Origin: an uncultured Candidatus Nitrosopelagicus sp.
GTDB lineage: Archaea; Thermoproteota; Nitrososphaeria; Nitrososphaerales; Nitrosopumilaceae
Length of the DNA: 19,667 nucleotides
Reading direction: 5' to 3'
NCBI GenBank assembly: GCA_937896695.1
Contig: CALBOT010000084.1
Span: 1-19,667, forward strand
Shown: positions 7,456-15,092 of the stretch, in pieces
Position numbering within the stretch: the stretch's first letter is position 1
How the letters are laid out: every line of letters begins with the position of its first letter
The notes under the pieces: model-generated
Told to the model about the DNA's origin: nothing
The model's input: only the letters and a program-made list of their open reading frames with translations
The model's database searches: none
Position numbers and translations under genes: made by a program

Positions 7456-8073
7456 CTATAATTCTTCTTCTATTTTTGTCTCAAAGTCATCAATCTCATA
7501 TTTCATATCTTGATCTTCTTCGAGTTCACCTTTCTGAATTAAAATTTCTCTTGCTAGTAGCCAGTAAATTGTTGCTAATGCTTTACGGCCTCTATTGTTA
7601 GCAGGAATTATCAAATCCAAATTGGATGTGACATTATTTGTATTTGAAATTCCAATAACTGGAATTCCTGCATTTGTTGCCTCGATAATTGCCTGTCCGT
7701 CAACTTCTGGGTCAGAAATTATGATTAGTTGTGGTTCAATGAAATATGGTAATGATGGATTTGTCAGTGTTCCCGGCATGAATCTTCTGAGCATATGTGT
7801 AGCTCCTGTTAACTCTACAAATTTTTCAATTGGAGTGGTTGCATATTCTTTTCCAGAACAAACAATGACTTTTTTCATATCAAATCTTGTTGCGAATTTT
7901 GCTGCACTTTTGATCTTATCTAATGTGATATCGATATCTATCATGTAGAGTCCTTCAGGACTGGCAGATGTGATAAATGGACGCATTGATTTTGTCTTCA
8001 TATCGGTTCCAACACGAATACCTGTAGCTAAAACTTTCTTCTTTAGATCAGTAGTTTCTGTTTGTTGGCTCAT
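7456..8073 (-). CDS. rps2: Ribosomal protein S2 (archaeal uS2)
   Basis: A 205-residue small-subunit ribosomal protein. Recognisable archaeal/eukaryal uS2 segments include GTDMKTKSMRPFI, TGATHMLRRFMPGTLTNPSLPYFIEPQLIIISDP, EATNAGIPVIGISNTNN and IPANNRGRKALATIYWLLAREIL. The C-terminus is a short acidic tail (DQDMKYEIDDFETKIEEEL). It lies between enolase (8 bp gap) and mevalonate kinase in the order eno-rps2-mvk found in many archaea. The ATG start gives the usual archaeal length. Confidence 0.97.
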   Translation of the reverse strand: MSQQTETTDLKKKVLATGIRVGTDMKTKSMRPFITSASPEGLYMIDIDITLDKIKSAAKFATRFDMKKVIVCSGKEYATTPIEKFVELTGATHMLRRFMPGTLTNPSLPYFIEPQLIIISDPEVDGQAIIEATNAGIPVIGISNTNNVTSNLDLIIPANNRGRKALATIYWLLAREILIQKGELEEDQDMKYEIDDFETKIEEEL

Positions 8074-8081
8074 TGCGATTT

Positions 8082-9320
8082 TTAAAAGTCAATCATGCCA
8101 TGTATTAAATCATGCTCTGATATACGAATTAATTCGTTCACTTTTTCCACTCTTTCTCCACCCACAATTCCTACCTTGAGTAATTTTGAGCCAGTTCCAA
8201 TACCGATGTGTGAAATATGCGAATCACTTGATTCGCCTGAACGATGTGATGTGATTAATTTAATGTTATTCTGATTAGCAACTTTGGCAAATTCTAATGC
8301 ATCATATAGACTCCCTGCTTGATTCACTTTTAGAATTGCAGCATTACATGATTTTGCCTCAATTGCTTTTGTAAGAATTCTATTATTTGTTACAGTAAGG
8401 TCATCTCCTGTAATCATTGAATTAGGAAATTTTTTTGTAATCTCTGCCATATCTTCAAATGCTTCTTCGTGTACTGCATCTTCTGCATAAATCAATTTGT
8501 AATTTTCTATAATCTTTGATGCAAATTCAATTTGTTCTCCTGAATCGTTTTCAAAACCTGCACGATCATAAACATATTTTTTCTTTTCTTCATTCCATTG
8601 TGTTGATGAAGCAAAATCAACTCCTAAACCAACTTCCTTTCCCAATGTAAATCCTAAATTTTCTATTGCTTTGACTGAAATATCTAATGCTTCTTCATTG
8701 TTGAATTTTGGAGCCCATCCTCCTTCGTCTCCACGTCCGTTTGTGAAAGTTGGATCGTTTTTCAGAATCAATTTTTTTAATTCTTTGTGAACTTGGAGAT
8801 TGGTATCTATTGATTCTCTAACAGTCTTTGCACCAATTGATGCAACTAAAATTTCCTGAATGTCTGGTGTACCTGGTCCTGCATGAGCACCTCCACCTAG
8901 TATGTTTCCTAATGGAAATGGAAATTTTAAATCAGATTTTCCATTGATCATTTGGAAAAACTGTTTATTTTCAACTTTTGCTGCTGATTCTGTTGCTGCA
9001 ATTGTTATTGCAAATGCACATGCACCACCAATTTTTGCGTAATTGTCTGTTTCATCAATTGAATGTATGACATCATGTACTTGTTTAAGATCACTTGAAT
9101 CAACTCCAATAAATTTATCTGAATTTTGATTTAGAAGCGATAAGCTTTCTTCAGGACTGTTGTTTGGAAAACTAACTGCTTCAAATTTACCTACACTTGC
9201 ACCAGATGGTGCACAGACTCTTCCTTGATATTTTCCATCAGTTGTAACATCAACTTCTATAGTTTTACTGCCTCTACTGTTATACAGGACTCTACCAGAA
9301 ATAGCGGTAATCTTTGACAA
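8082..9320 (-). CDS. eno: Enolase
   Basis: A 412-residue enolase converting 2-phosphoglycerate to phosphoenolpyruvate; in an autotroph it probably runs toward sugar synthesis. Family landmarks are the N-terminal ISGRVLYNSRGSKTIEVDV, GRGDEGGWAPKF, the metal-binding YAEDAVHEEAFE and GDDLTVTN, the catalytic Lys in LKVNQAGSL, and SHRSGESSDSHISHIGIGTGSKLLKVG. The start is TTG at 9320, one base after the rpoN stop codon, which gives the expected N-terminus MSKITAISGR. Many archaeal versions of this cluster have rpoK between rpoN and eno; there is no room for it here. The length is close to normal, slightly short at the C-terminus. Confidence 0.95.
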   Translation of the reverse strand: MSKITAISGRVLYNSRGSKTIEVDVTTDGKYQGRVCAPSGASVGKFEAVSFPNNSPEESLSLLNQNSDKFIGVDSSDLKQVHDVIHSIDETDNYAKIGGACAFAITIAATESAAKVENKQFFQMINGKSDLKFPFPLGNILGGGAHAGPGTPDIQEILVASIGAKTVRESIDTNLQVHKELKKLILKNDPTFTNGRGDEGGWAPKFNNEEALDISVKAIENLGFTLGKEVGLGVDFASSTQWNEEKKKYVYDRAGFENDSGEQIEFASKIIENYKLIYAEDAVHEEAFEDMAEITKKFPNSMITGDDLTVTNNRILTKAIEAKSCNAAILKVNQAGSLYDALEFAKVANQNNIKLITSHRSGESSDSHISHIGIGTGSKLLKVGIVGGERVEKVNELIRISEHDLIHGMIDF

Positions 9321-9321
9321 T

Positions 9322-9558
9322 TTATTCTAGTTCGCTTTGCACTTCTTGATTTCTCTTATGCATTGCTTCATAAAATGGAATAACTTGTTGAATTGTTTCA
9401 ACTGTGGTTAATAGCATACGTCTGCAACAGTATCTCTCCATACCTAAATCGTCAAGAATTTTCTTTGGATCTTCTCCCGTTTTCATTCTATTCTGATAAT
9501 CTGAATATTTATCGGCAATTAATTTTCCACATGTAAAACATCTTACAGGTACTAACAC
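9322..9558 (-). CDS. rpoN: RNA polymerase subunit N (Rpb10 homologue)
   Basis: A small zinc-binding subunit of archaeal RNA polymerase. The first zinc ligands are in PVRCFTCGK and the other two are the adjacent Cys in MERYCCRRMLLTTV, both hallmarks of RpoN/Rpb10. The longest frame starts with TTG at 9573, but GTG at 9558 gives MLVPVRCFTCGK (78 residues), matching the family N-terminus, which starts just before PVRC. This GTG also lies about 26 nt from the TATA-like TTATAA at 9581-9586, so a leaderless mRNA beginning there is likely. It heads the operon that continues through eno, rps2 and the isoprenoid genes. Confidence 0.94.
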   Translation of the reverse strand: MLVPVRCFTCGKLIADKYSDYQNRMKTGEDPKKILDDLGMERYCCRRMLLTTVETIQQVIPFYEAMHKRNQEVQSELE

Positions 9559-9580
9559 ACTTGAAAAAATCAATCAAGGA

Positions 9581-9589
9581 TTATAAAAA
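9581..9589. promoter_or_regulatory. Shared bidirectional TATA element for tRNA-Leu and the rpoN operon
   Basis: TTATAAAAA contains the self-complementary hexamer TTATAA (9581-9586, centre 9583.5). The first base of the tRNA (9610) lies 26.5 nt to the right and the rpoN GTG start (9558) 25.5 nt to the left. Archaeal transcription starts lie about 26 nt from the TATA centre, so one TBP site could serve both directions. No other good TATA candidate was seen between the genes. Confidence 0.65.
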
Positions 9590-9609
9590 CCCTACAAGGA
9601 TTTTTGTAT

Positions 9610-9694
9610 GCGGGTATCGCCCAGCCTGGTCAAAGGCGCTAGCTTGAGGGGTTAGTCTCTTAGGAGTTCGTGGGTTCGAATCCCACTACCCGCA
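9610..9694 (+). tRNA. tRNA-Leu (anticodon GAG)
   Basis: An 85-nt cloverleaf with all arms visible. The acceptor is GCGGGTA (9610-9616) pairing with TACCCGC (9687-9693), with discriminator A at 9694. The anticodon stem CTAGC/GTTAG encloses the loop TTGAGGG, so the anticodon is GAG (9646-9648). A 14-nt variable region, TCTCTTAGGAGTTC, can form a short hairpin, as expected for the class II tRNA-Leu. The T arm is GTGGG-TTCGAAT-CCCAC. The CCA end is not encoded and no intron is present. It reads CUC and CUU codons. It ends 4 nt before the stop codon of the convergent translin gene. Confidence 0.97.
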
Positions 9695-9698
9695 TTGA

Positions 9699-10316
9699 TT
9701 ATTTCTTTGAATTTTTTTGGATATTTTTAATAAATTCTTGTCTACGAATTTCTTCAGTAAGAACTAATCTTGTATCTTCAACCAACATTCTGTTAACATC
9801 TAATTTTCGTCTTGCTTCTTTTACGATCTTATCGTATGTAGCAAACGGATACAAAATTAGGTATAATTCCTCCATAATTCCAAAATATTTTTCAGCATTT
9901 TTTGAATTACCTATTCTAATTTGGTCAATTACTTGTCTTTTCAATTCTCCTATGCAATCAAGCAAACCAAGTATGTATGATTCCCCTGAAACTTTGATCG
10001 ATTTGTGTGATGGAATCTCTTTATGTTCTATGATTGATAGCAATGCAACTGCTTCAACTAATTCTTGTTCTGGTGTCAAAACATATCTGTTGAGATCTCC
10101 GTTTGCTTTTTGTTTTAATTTTACAAGAAGTAATTTTGCTTTTTTAATTTTTAATTTTGCTGATGTTAAATCATTTTTATGAATTGCAATAATTGCCTTA
10201 CTACAATTAATTATTACTTCACGATTATTTTTTATTAAAAACTCTCTAGATGAATTAGTTTTTTCTAATTCTTTAGAAATTTTTGGAAGTGACGTTTTTA
10301 CATTTTTTAATCCCAT
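9699..10316 (-). CDS. Translin-family protein
   Basis: A 205-residue, almost entirely alpha-helical protein of the translin/TRAX superfamily. Matching segments are REFLIKNNREVIINCSKAI near the N-terminus, the central SYILGLLDCIGELKRQ (translin has GxxDxxGELxR), and YDKIVKEARRKLDVNRMLVEDTRLVLTEEIRRQ near the C-terminus. Eukaryotic translin binds single-stranded RNA and DNA and with TRAX forms the C3PO ribonuclease; archaeal homologues form oligomeric shells that can cleave RNA. Acidic residues such as ELVEAVAL and GELKR might support nuclease activity, but this cannot be settled here. The ATG start fits the family length. The gene is convergent with the tRNA and divergent from nnrE. Confidence 0.85.
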   Translation of the reverse strand: MGLKNVKTSLPKISKELEKTNSSREFLIKNNREVIINCSKAIIAIHKNDLTSAKLKIKKAKLLLVKLKQKANGDLNRYVLTPEQELVEAVALLSIIEHKEIPSHKSIKVSGESYILGLLDCIGELKRQVIDQIRIGNSKNAEKYFGIMEELYLILYPFATYDKIVKEARRKLDVNRMLVEDTRLVLTEEIRRQEFIKNIQKNSKK

Positions 10317-10362
10317 AGAATCAGAAATTGTTTATCTTAGTTAAAGCCGTTTGCAAAACCTC

Positions 10363-10368
10363 TTTATT
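10363..10368 (+). promoter_or_regulatory. Weak TATA-like box for the nnrE operon
   Basis: TTTATT, centred about 26 nt upstream of the ATG at 10391, fits a leaderless promoter and supports that ATG as the start rather than the longer frame beginning at 10328. Confidence 0.35.
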
Positions 10369-10390
10369 GAAAACATATCTGAAATATTCT

Positions 10391-11038
10391 ATGGAAATAA
10401 CTGTGGATCAAATGTATCAGATTGAAAACAAAGGTCATGATATGGGATTTTTAAAAAAATTCATGATGGAAAACGCAGGAGCCGTTGCTGTTAGAAGACT
10501 AGTTGAGAAATTTGGAAGTGTGGATTCAAAAAATATTGTAATATTTGTTGGAATGGGAAATAACGGTGGAGATGGTCAAGTCATGGCTAGACATCTTGCA
10601 GGTCATAATGCAAATGTGACTGTTGTTTTACTAGGAACTCCTGACAAAATTAAAACTGAAGAAAGTAGTTGGAACTGGTCATTACTTGAAAAAATGCCTT
10701 CTGTTAAATTAGTCACAGGTACTTCTGTTGACTTTGATTTTAAACCAGATATTATTATTGATGGGATTTTGGGTACTGGAATTAATGGTGATATAAGAGA
10801 GCCTTATGCATCTGCAATCAATTTCATTAATGAAACTGACTGTTACAAATTTGCTGTTGACGTTCCATCGGGAATGGATCCTCAAACAGGAGAGACTGCC
10901 TCATTATTTACAAAGTGTGACATGACTGTAACCTTTCATAAAATGAAACAAGGAATTCCAAAGAGAAAAGATTTGACTGGTGAATTATTTGCTGAAAAAA
11001 TAGGAATTCCGCCTGAAGCGGAGATAGATGTTTTGTGA
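10391..11038 (+). CDS. nnrE: NAD(P)H-hydrate epimerase (YjeF N-terminal domain protein)
   Basis: A stand-alone YjeF_N domain protein of about 215 residues that would epimerise damaged NAD(P)H hydrates for repair by a dehydratase encoded elsewhere. The phosphate-binding motif GMGNNGGDGQVMARHL follows the N-terminal helix, and ILGTGINGDIREPY plus FAVDVPSGMDPQTGE are the other family blocks, including the catalytic Asp region. The frame is open further upstream (to 10328), but the ATG at 10391 gives MEITVDQMYQIE, which fits the family start and sits at the right distance from a TATA-like box. Its stop overlaps the next gene's GTG as GTGA, so translation of the two is probably coupled. Confidence 0.88.
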   Translation: MEITVDQMYQIENKGHDMGFLKKFMMENAGAVAVRRLVEKFGSVDSKNIVIFVGMGNNGGDGQVMARHLAGHNANVTVVLLGTPDKIKTEESSWNWSLLEKMPSVKLVTGTSVDFDFKPDIIIDGILGTGINGDIREPYASAINFINETDCYKFAVDVPSGMDPQTGETASLFTKCDMTVTFHKMKQGIPKRKDLTGELFAEKIGIPPEAEIDVL

Positions 11039-11646
11039 TTGTTCATCAAATTCCTGTAGGTCCAATGCAAAATTTTTCTTATGTTGTGGAAGATGAATCT
11101 ACACATGAAGCAATTGTAATTGATCCATCTTGGGATTTAGACAAAATTATTTGTATAATAGATGAACAAAATCTTCAACCAAAATATATTGTAAATACAC
11201 ATTGGCATGATGATCATACACGAGGGAATGACGAATTAGCAAAAATACTGAGTGTGAAAATTATACAACATGAAGCATCTACACTACCTCATGATATGAC
11301 TGTAAAAAATGGAGATACTATAAAATTCGGATGTTCTGAATTGGTTGTGTATCATACTCCTGGGCATTCTAAAGATAGTATTTGTCTTGTAGGTGATGGA
11401 AAAATTTTTTCAGGTGATACTCTTTTTGTTGGAAATTGTGGACGAATTGATCTGCCTGGAGGTAGTGCCAATGAACTTTATCATAGCTTGTTTGATGTAT
11501 TGCACAATTTGGATGATAATCTTGTAATGTATCCTGGACATGATTATGGAATGGCTTCGACATCAACTATTGGAAATGAAAAAACTACAAACCCTGTAAT
11601 GCAAAAGATTACTGAAGATTCTTTTGTAGATAGAATGGGTGGATGA
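11035..11646 (+). CDS. Metallo-beta-lactamase-fold hydrolase (glyoxalase II-like)
   Basis: A 203-residue MBL-fold hydrolase. The metal-binding signature HWHDDH lies in VNTHWHDDHTRGN, followed by HTPGHSKDS, the bridging Asp in FSGDTLFVGNCGRIDLPGG, and a final His in YPGHDYG. This set resembles the glyoxalase II / persulfide dioxygenase branch, which hydrolyses thioesters or oxidises persulfides. The true substrate cannot be told from sequence, and archaea of this group lack glutathione, so a role with another thiol or a different ester is likely. The start is GTG at 11035 in a 4-bp overlap with nnrE, and the 3' end overlaps the CobT gene by 8 bp. Confidence 0.88.
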   Translation: MIVHQIPVGPMQNFSYVVEDESTHEAIVIDPSWDLDKIICIIDEQNLQPKYIVNTHWHDDHTRGNDELAKILSVKIIQHEASTLPHDMTVKNGDTIKFGCSELVVYHTPGHSKDSICLVGDGKIFSGDTLFVGNCGRIDLPGGSANELYHSLFDVLHNLDDNLVMYPGHDYGMASTSTIGNEKTTNPVMQKITEDSFVDRMGG

Positions 11647-12709
11647 TTTGTCAATTACATGCCACGGAGATGTGGAAAATGCAAAAAAATTCATACAAGA
11701 TATTTCAAAAAAACGATTTAGATTTGGTTTAGTAGCGTCGTATAGTGAAACCTGTGAAATTCCTGGAATTACTATTGCAGGTGCTGACAGAGAATTTCTA
11801 AAATTTACTGCGCCTGCTGATTCTGAATATATCGAATACGGAAAATGTGTCTGTATTCCTGGAATACCAATTTCTCCTGATGGGAAGCCTACTCCTGCAT
11901 TATTGACCCGAATTTCATTAAATGCTGCAAAAATTCCACATTTTGTTGTAAATGCAGGAAGTAAAGTTGCACCATCTTTGTGTTACTTTGACGCTGACAT
12001 GGTTTCTGGAAAAAATATCTCAGAATCTCCTGCAATGTCAATTGAACAGGTAAAATCTGGAATTGAATATGGAAAAAATCTGGGAAAAATCATGTCACAA
12101 AGCACTGATTGTCTTGTAATTGGTGAATGTATTCCAGGTGGAACTACTACTGCCCTAACTGTTTTGAGAGCATTTGGATTGGAGTGTAATGTAAGCTCTA
12201 GTATGCAAAATAATCCGTTAGATCTAAAAAATAAAATTGTGTCAGATGCATTAAAACGAAAAAAATCTGAGGACGCTCTGGAAATAATGGCAAATTTTGG
12301 TGATCCAATGATGCCTGTTTGTGCAGGCATGTTGTCATCTGCATCTAAAAAATGTCATGTGATATTGGCAGGTGGGACACAAATGCTTGCTGTACTAAAA
12401 CTTGCAAAACATATTGGTTATGATGTAAAAAATTCTGCAATTGGATGTACTTCTTACATAGTTGATGATTCACAAGCAAAATTTCTTGAAACATTACAAC
12501 AAATTGATAATCTGGCAGTTCTTTCATGTGATCCTTGCTTACACAATTCTCAACATTTTGGATTCCGTTCTTATGCAGATGGTTTTGTCAAAGAAGGAGC
12601 AGGTGCAGGAGGTGCCATAATTGCATCTTTACTAAAGACAGAAAATTCTATAGAGAAATTGTTTGCTTTGTTTGAGCAAGAATACAAAAGAATCTCTACT
12701 TCACAGTAA
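11639..12709 (+). CDS. cobT: Archaeal CobT-like nicotinate mononucleotide phosphoribosyltransferase
   Basis: A 356-residue protein resembling the archaeal CobT-like family (TIGR00303 type), which acts in assembly of the lower ligand of cobalamin by transferring ribose phosphate from nicotinate mononucleotide to a base. Recognisable blocks are IPGITIAGADREFLKFTAPADSEY, SPDGKPTPALLTR, VNAGSKVAP, GECIPGGTTTALTVLRAFG and VILAGGTQMLAVLKLAKH. The start is GTG at 11639, overlapping the hydrolase gene, so it ends a three-gene operon. Its 3' end overlaps convergent glmS by 14 bp. Group I Thaumarchaeota are known cobalamin producers, which fits. The exact accepted base is not determinable here. Confidence 0.88.
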   Translation: MDDLSITCHGDVENAKKFIQDISKKRFRFGLVASYSETCEIPGITIAGADREFLKFTAPADSEYIEYGKCVCIPGIPISPDGKPTPALLTRISLNAAKIPHFVVNAGSKVAPSLCYFDADMVSGKNISESPAMSIEQVKSGIEYGKNLGKIMSQSTDCLVIGECIPGGTTTALTVLRAFGLECNVSSSMQNNPLDLKNKIVSDALKRKKSEDALEIMANFGDPMMPVCAGMLSSASKKCHVILAGGTQMLAVLKLAKHIGYDVKNSAIGCTSYIVDDSQAKFLETLQQIDNLAVLSCDPCLHNSQHFGFRSYADGFVKEGAGAGGAIIASLLKTENSIEKLFALFEQEYKRISTSQ

Positions 12710-14453
12710 CTGATTTTGCTAAATTTCTAGGATAGTCTGGATCTGTATCTTTTTCCAAAGCTGAATAATACGTTAGCAATTGTATTGGAATGATCTCTGA
12801 AATTGGATATAGAATTTCATTAATTTTTGGAATTTTTATCCAGTAATCATAAATGTCACTTTCGATATCTGAAACTCCGATAATCTTTGCTCCACGGGCT
12901 TTAATCTCTCGTGCACTTGTTAATGTGTCAGTGTATGTTGAATCATTTGGATTTATGACAATTACAAAAACATCCGTATCCATCAATGCAAGAGGTCCAT
13001 GTTTTAACTCTCCTCCTGGTATTCCTTCTGCATGAATGTACGTCAGTTCTTTTAATTTCAATGCTGATTCAATTGCAATCGGATAGTTAATTCCTCTACC
13101 TAGAATGTAAACATCTGATACTTCTTTCAGTTCTTTTGCAATTTCTTGAATTTTGACTGGATTCTCTAGAATTTTGGAAATTGATTCTGAAAATTCCTCG
13201 AAATTAATTGTAATGTTTCCATTTAATTTTTGTACAATTTTGTATAATACTATTAGTTGTGCAGTAAAGCTCTTTGTTGCAGCAACTCCGATTTCTGGTC
13301 CACAATTCATTCCTAATACAACATCTCCTTTACGTGTAAGTGACGATGTGAGTAAATTAACAATGGAAATAATTTTACAGTTACTTTTTTTTGCAATTCT
13401 TACTGCTTCTAAAACATCTGCACTCTCTCCGCTTTGAGATATTGCAATTAAAACTGAATTTTCTTCAATTGTTTCTGGTGCGAATTGGAGCTCACTAGCT
13501 ATGATTGGTTCTGATTTTATTTTTACATATTTTGATAAGATTTGTTTTGCAATTAATGCTGAATTGTAACTTGTTCCACTTCCTGTAACGTAGATATTTT
13601 TTGCATTTTTTATGTATTCTACTGCTTCCTCCAAACCATTTATTGTTCTATCCCCTGCTTTCGAGATCAGTTCTGGTTGTTCATAAATTTCTTTTAATGT
13701 GAAATGCGCATAATCCCCTTTGTACGCATCGCCAAATTCTTTTGAAACTTTTGTTATTTCGTGTTTTATTTCTTTGCCGTTAAAATCTAATATCTGAAAT
13801 TCTCTATTCTTCAAAATTATAAAATTTCCACTTTTCATGTATATTGCATCATCTGTATATTCAATAAATCCTAAAACATCACTTGATAAGAAAATATTTT
13901 CTTGCCCAACGCCAATTATTAATGGTTCATGAAATCTTGCTGCAGCAAGTTGACCATTTTCAAACATTGCTACAAATGCATAATGGCCTTTTATTTCAGA
14001 AACTGTTTTCATGATTGTATCTTTAACATTTTTTGTAGATTCGTAATTTTTTTGGAGCAAGTTTGCAATTATCTCACTATCTGTCTCACTCTTGAAACTA
14101 TATCCGTCATCTTCTAATTTTTTTTTCAGTTCTTCAAAATTCTCTATTATTCCATTATGCACTATTGCAATTTTTCCTGAATTACTTGGATGTGGGTGTG
14201 CATTAAGATCTGTAACTTTCCCGTGAGTAGCCCATCTAGTATGACCTATACCTATTTTGCCTGGTAACGTATCTAGTTGAAATTTAGAATTTACCTCGGT
14301 AACTTTTCCTGTTCCTTTTTTTAATTCAATTTGATTTTGTGATTCTGTTGCAACTCCAACACTGTCATACCCTCTATACTCCATTCTTTTTAATCCCTTC
14401 ACAATAATTGGGGCTGCAATTTCATTTCCAGAATAGCCGATAATTGAGCACAT
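12696..14453 (-). CDS. glmS: Glutamine--fructose-6-phosphate aminotransferase (isomerising)
   Basis: A 585-residue enzyme making glucosamine-6-phosphate, the entry point to UDP-GlcNAc and to N-glycans of the surface layer. It starts with MCSIIGYSG, placing the glutaminase nucleophile at Cys2, and has RMEYRGYDSVG, GHTRWATHG and HNGIIENF of the class II amidotransferase domain (about residues 1-215). Two SIS domains follow, with VTGSGTSYNSALIAK, ISQSGESADVLEAV, LGRGINYPIAIESALKLKEL and EGIPGGELKHGPLAL. The C-terminus, PRNLAKSVTVK, matches the usual PRNLAKSVTVE. It follows rps4 by 47 bp and may be read through from the ribosomal genes or have its own promoter. Confidence 0.96.
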   Translation of the reverse strand: MCSIIGYSGNEIAAPIIVKGLKRMEYRGYDSVGVATESQNQIELKKGTGKVTEVNSKFQLDTLPGKIGIGHTRWATHGKVTDLNAHPHPSNSGKIAIVHNGIIENFEELKKKLEDDGYSFKSETDSEIIANLLQKNYESTKNVKDTIMKTVSEIKGHYAFVAMFENGQLAAARFHEPLIIGVGQENIFLSSDVLGFIEYTDDAIYMKSGNFIILKNREFQILDFNGKEIKHEITKVSKEFGDAYKGDYAHFTLKEIYEQPELISKAGDRTINGLEEAVEYIKNAKNIYVTGSGTSYNSALIAKQILSKYVKIKSEPIIASELQFAPETIEENSVLIAISQSGESADVLEAVRIAKKSNCKIISIVNLLTSSLTRKGDVVLGMNCGPEIGVAATKSFTAQLIVLYKIVQKLNGNITINFEEFSESISKILENPVKIQEIAKELKEVSDVYILGRGINYPIAIESALKLKELTYIHAEGIPGGELKHGPLALMDTDVFVIVINPNDSTYTDTLTSAREIKARGAKIIGVSDIESDIYDYWIKIPKINEILYPISEIIPIQLLTYYSALEKDTDPDYPRNLAKSVTVK

Positions 14454-14500
14454 TGTTATTCTATTGAAAATAGGGGTATTTACTATTAATGATACTTTGA

Positions 14501-15085
14501 TTACTCTTCTTTTGTTTCAACCGCAGGTTCTGTTGCAACTTCAATATTTTCAGTTTCAGGACTTCCTAAATCTGATTTTGTTTCTGGTTCTGATAAAATT
14601 TTGTTAAAAATTGATTCAGGTGTTAATTTGATACTATCTTCTTCTTCAACTTTTACTACATATGATGGTCTGTTGATAACTCTGTCACCAATCAAAATAT
14701 GTCCATGTGATATTGCTTGTCTTGCTTGATATGGTGTTTTAAAGAAGAATTTTTTGAAAACAATTGTTTGTAATCTTCTTGCCAACAAGTTTTCAATTTC
14801 TAAGTTTAATACATCATCTAATGTTGCAGTTTTTTCTACTAGTCCGATACGTGATAATGAATGCATTAGAATTGGTTCTTCTTTTTCTCTAACTTCTTGT
14901 CTTACGGCAAGTAATGAACGTGCTTGATGTCTTAATCTTGATAGCTCTGTTCGTGATTTCCAAAGTTCTCTTTTTGTTTTTAATCCAAATGTACCTACAG
15001 TTTTGAGTTCATCCATTTTCAATTCAAAATTAAATGGTCTCTTTGGTTTTTTCCAAACTCTCCTGAAATTTTTAGTATCTCCCAT
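14501..15085 (-). CDS. rps4: Ribosomal protein S4 (archaeal uS4)
   Basis: A 194-residue small-subunit protein that binds 16S rRNA early in assembly. Archaeal uS4 features include the N-terminal MGDTKNFRRVWKKPKRPFN, the region RTELSRLRHQARSLLAVRQEVREKEE, LARRLQTIVFKKFFFKTPYQARQAISHGHILIGDRVINRPSYVV (the S4 RNA-binding domain) and an acidic C-terminal tail with Glu/Val/Thr. The ATG lies 7 bp after the rps13 stop. In most archaea rps11 follows; here glmS does. Confidence 0.97.
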   Translation of the reverse strand: MGDTKNFRRVWKKPKRPFNFELKMDELKTVGTFGLKTKRELWKSRTELSRLRHQARSLLAVRQEVREKEEPILMHSLSRIGLVEKTATLDDVLNLEIENLLARRLQTIVFKKFFFKTPYQARQAISHGHILIGDRVINRPSYVVKVEEEDSIKLTPESIFNKILSEPETKSDLGSPETENIEVATEPAVETKEE

Positions 15086-15092
15086 CTTTCAT

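Noticed and set aside
9559..9573. TTG at 9573 as the rpoN start
   Set aside because: The resulting five extra residues do not match the family N-terminus, and the TATA spacing favours GTG 9558.
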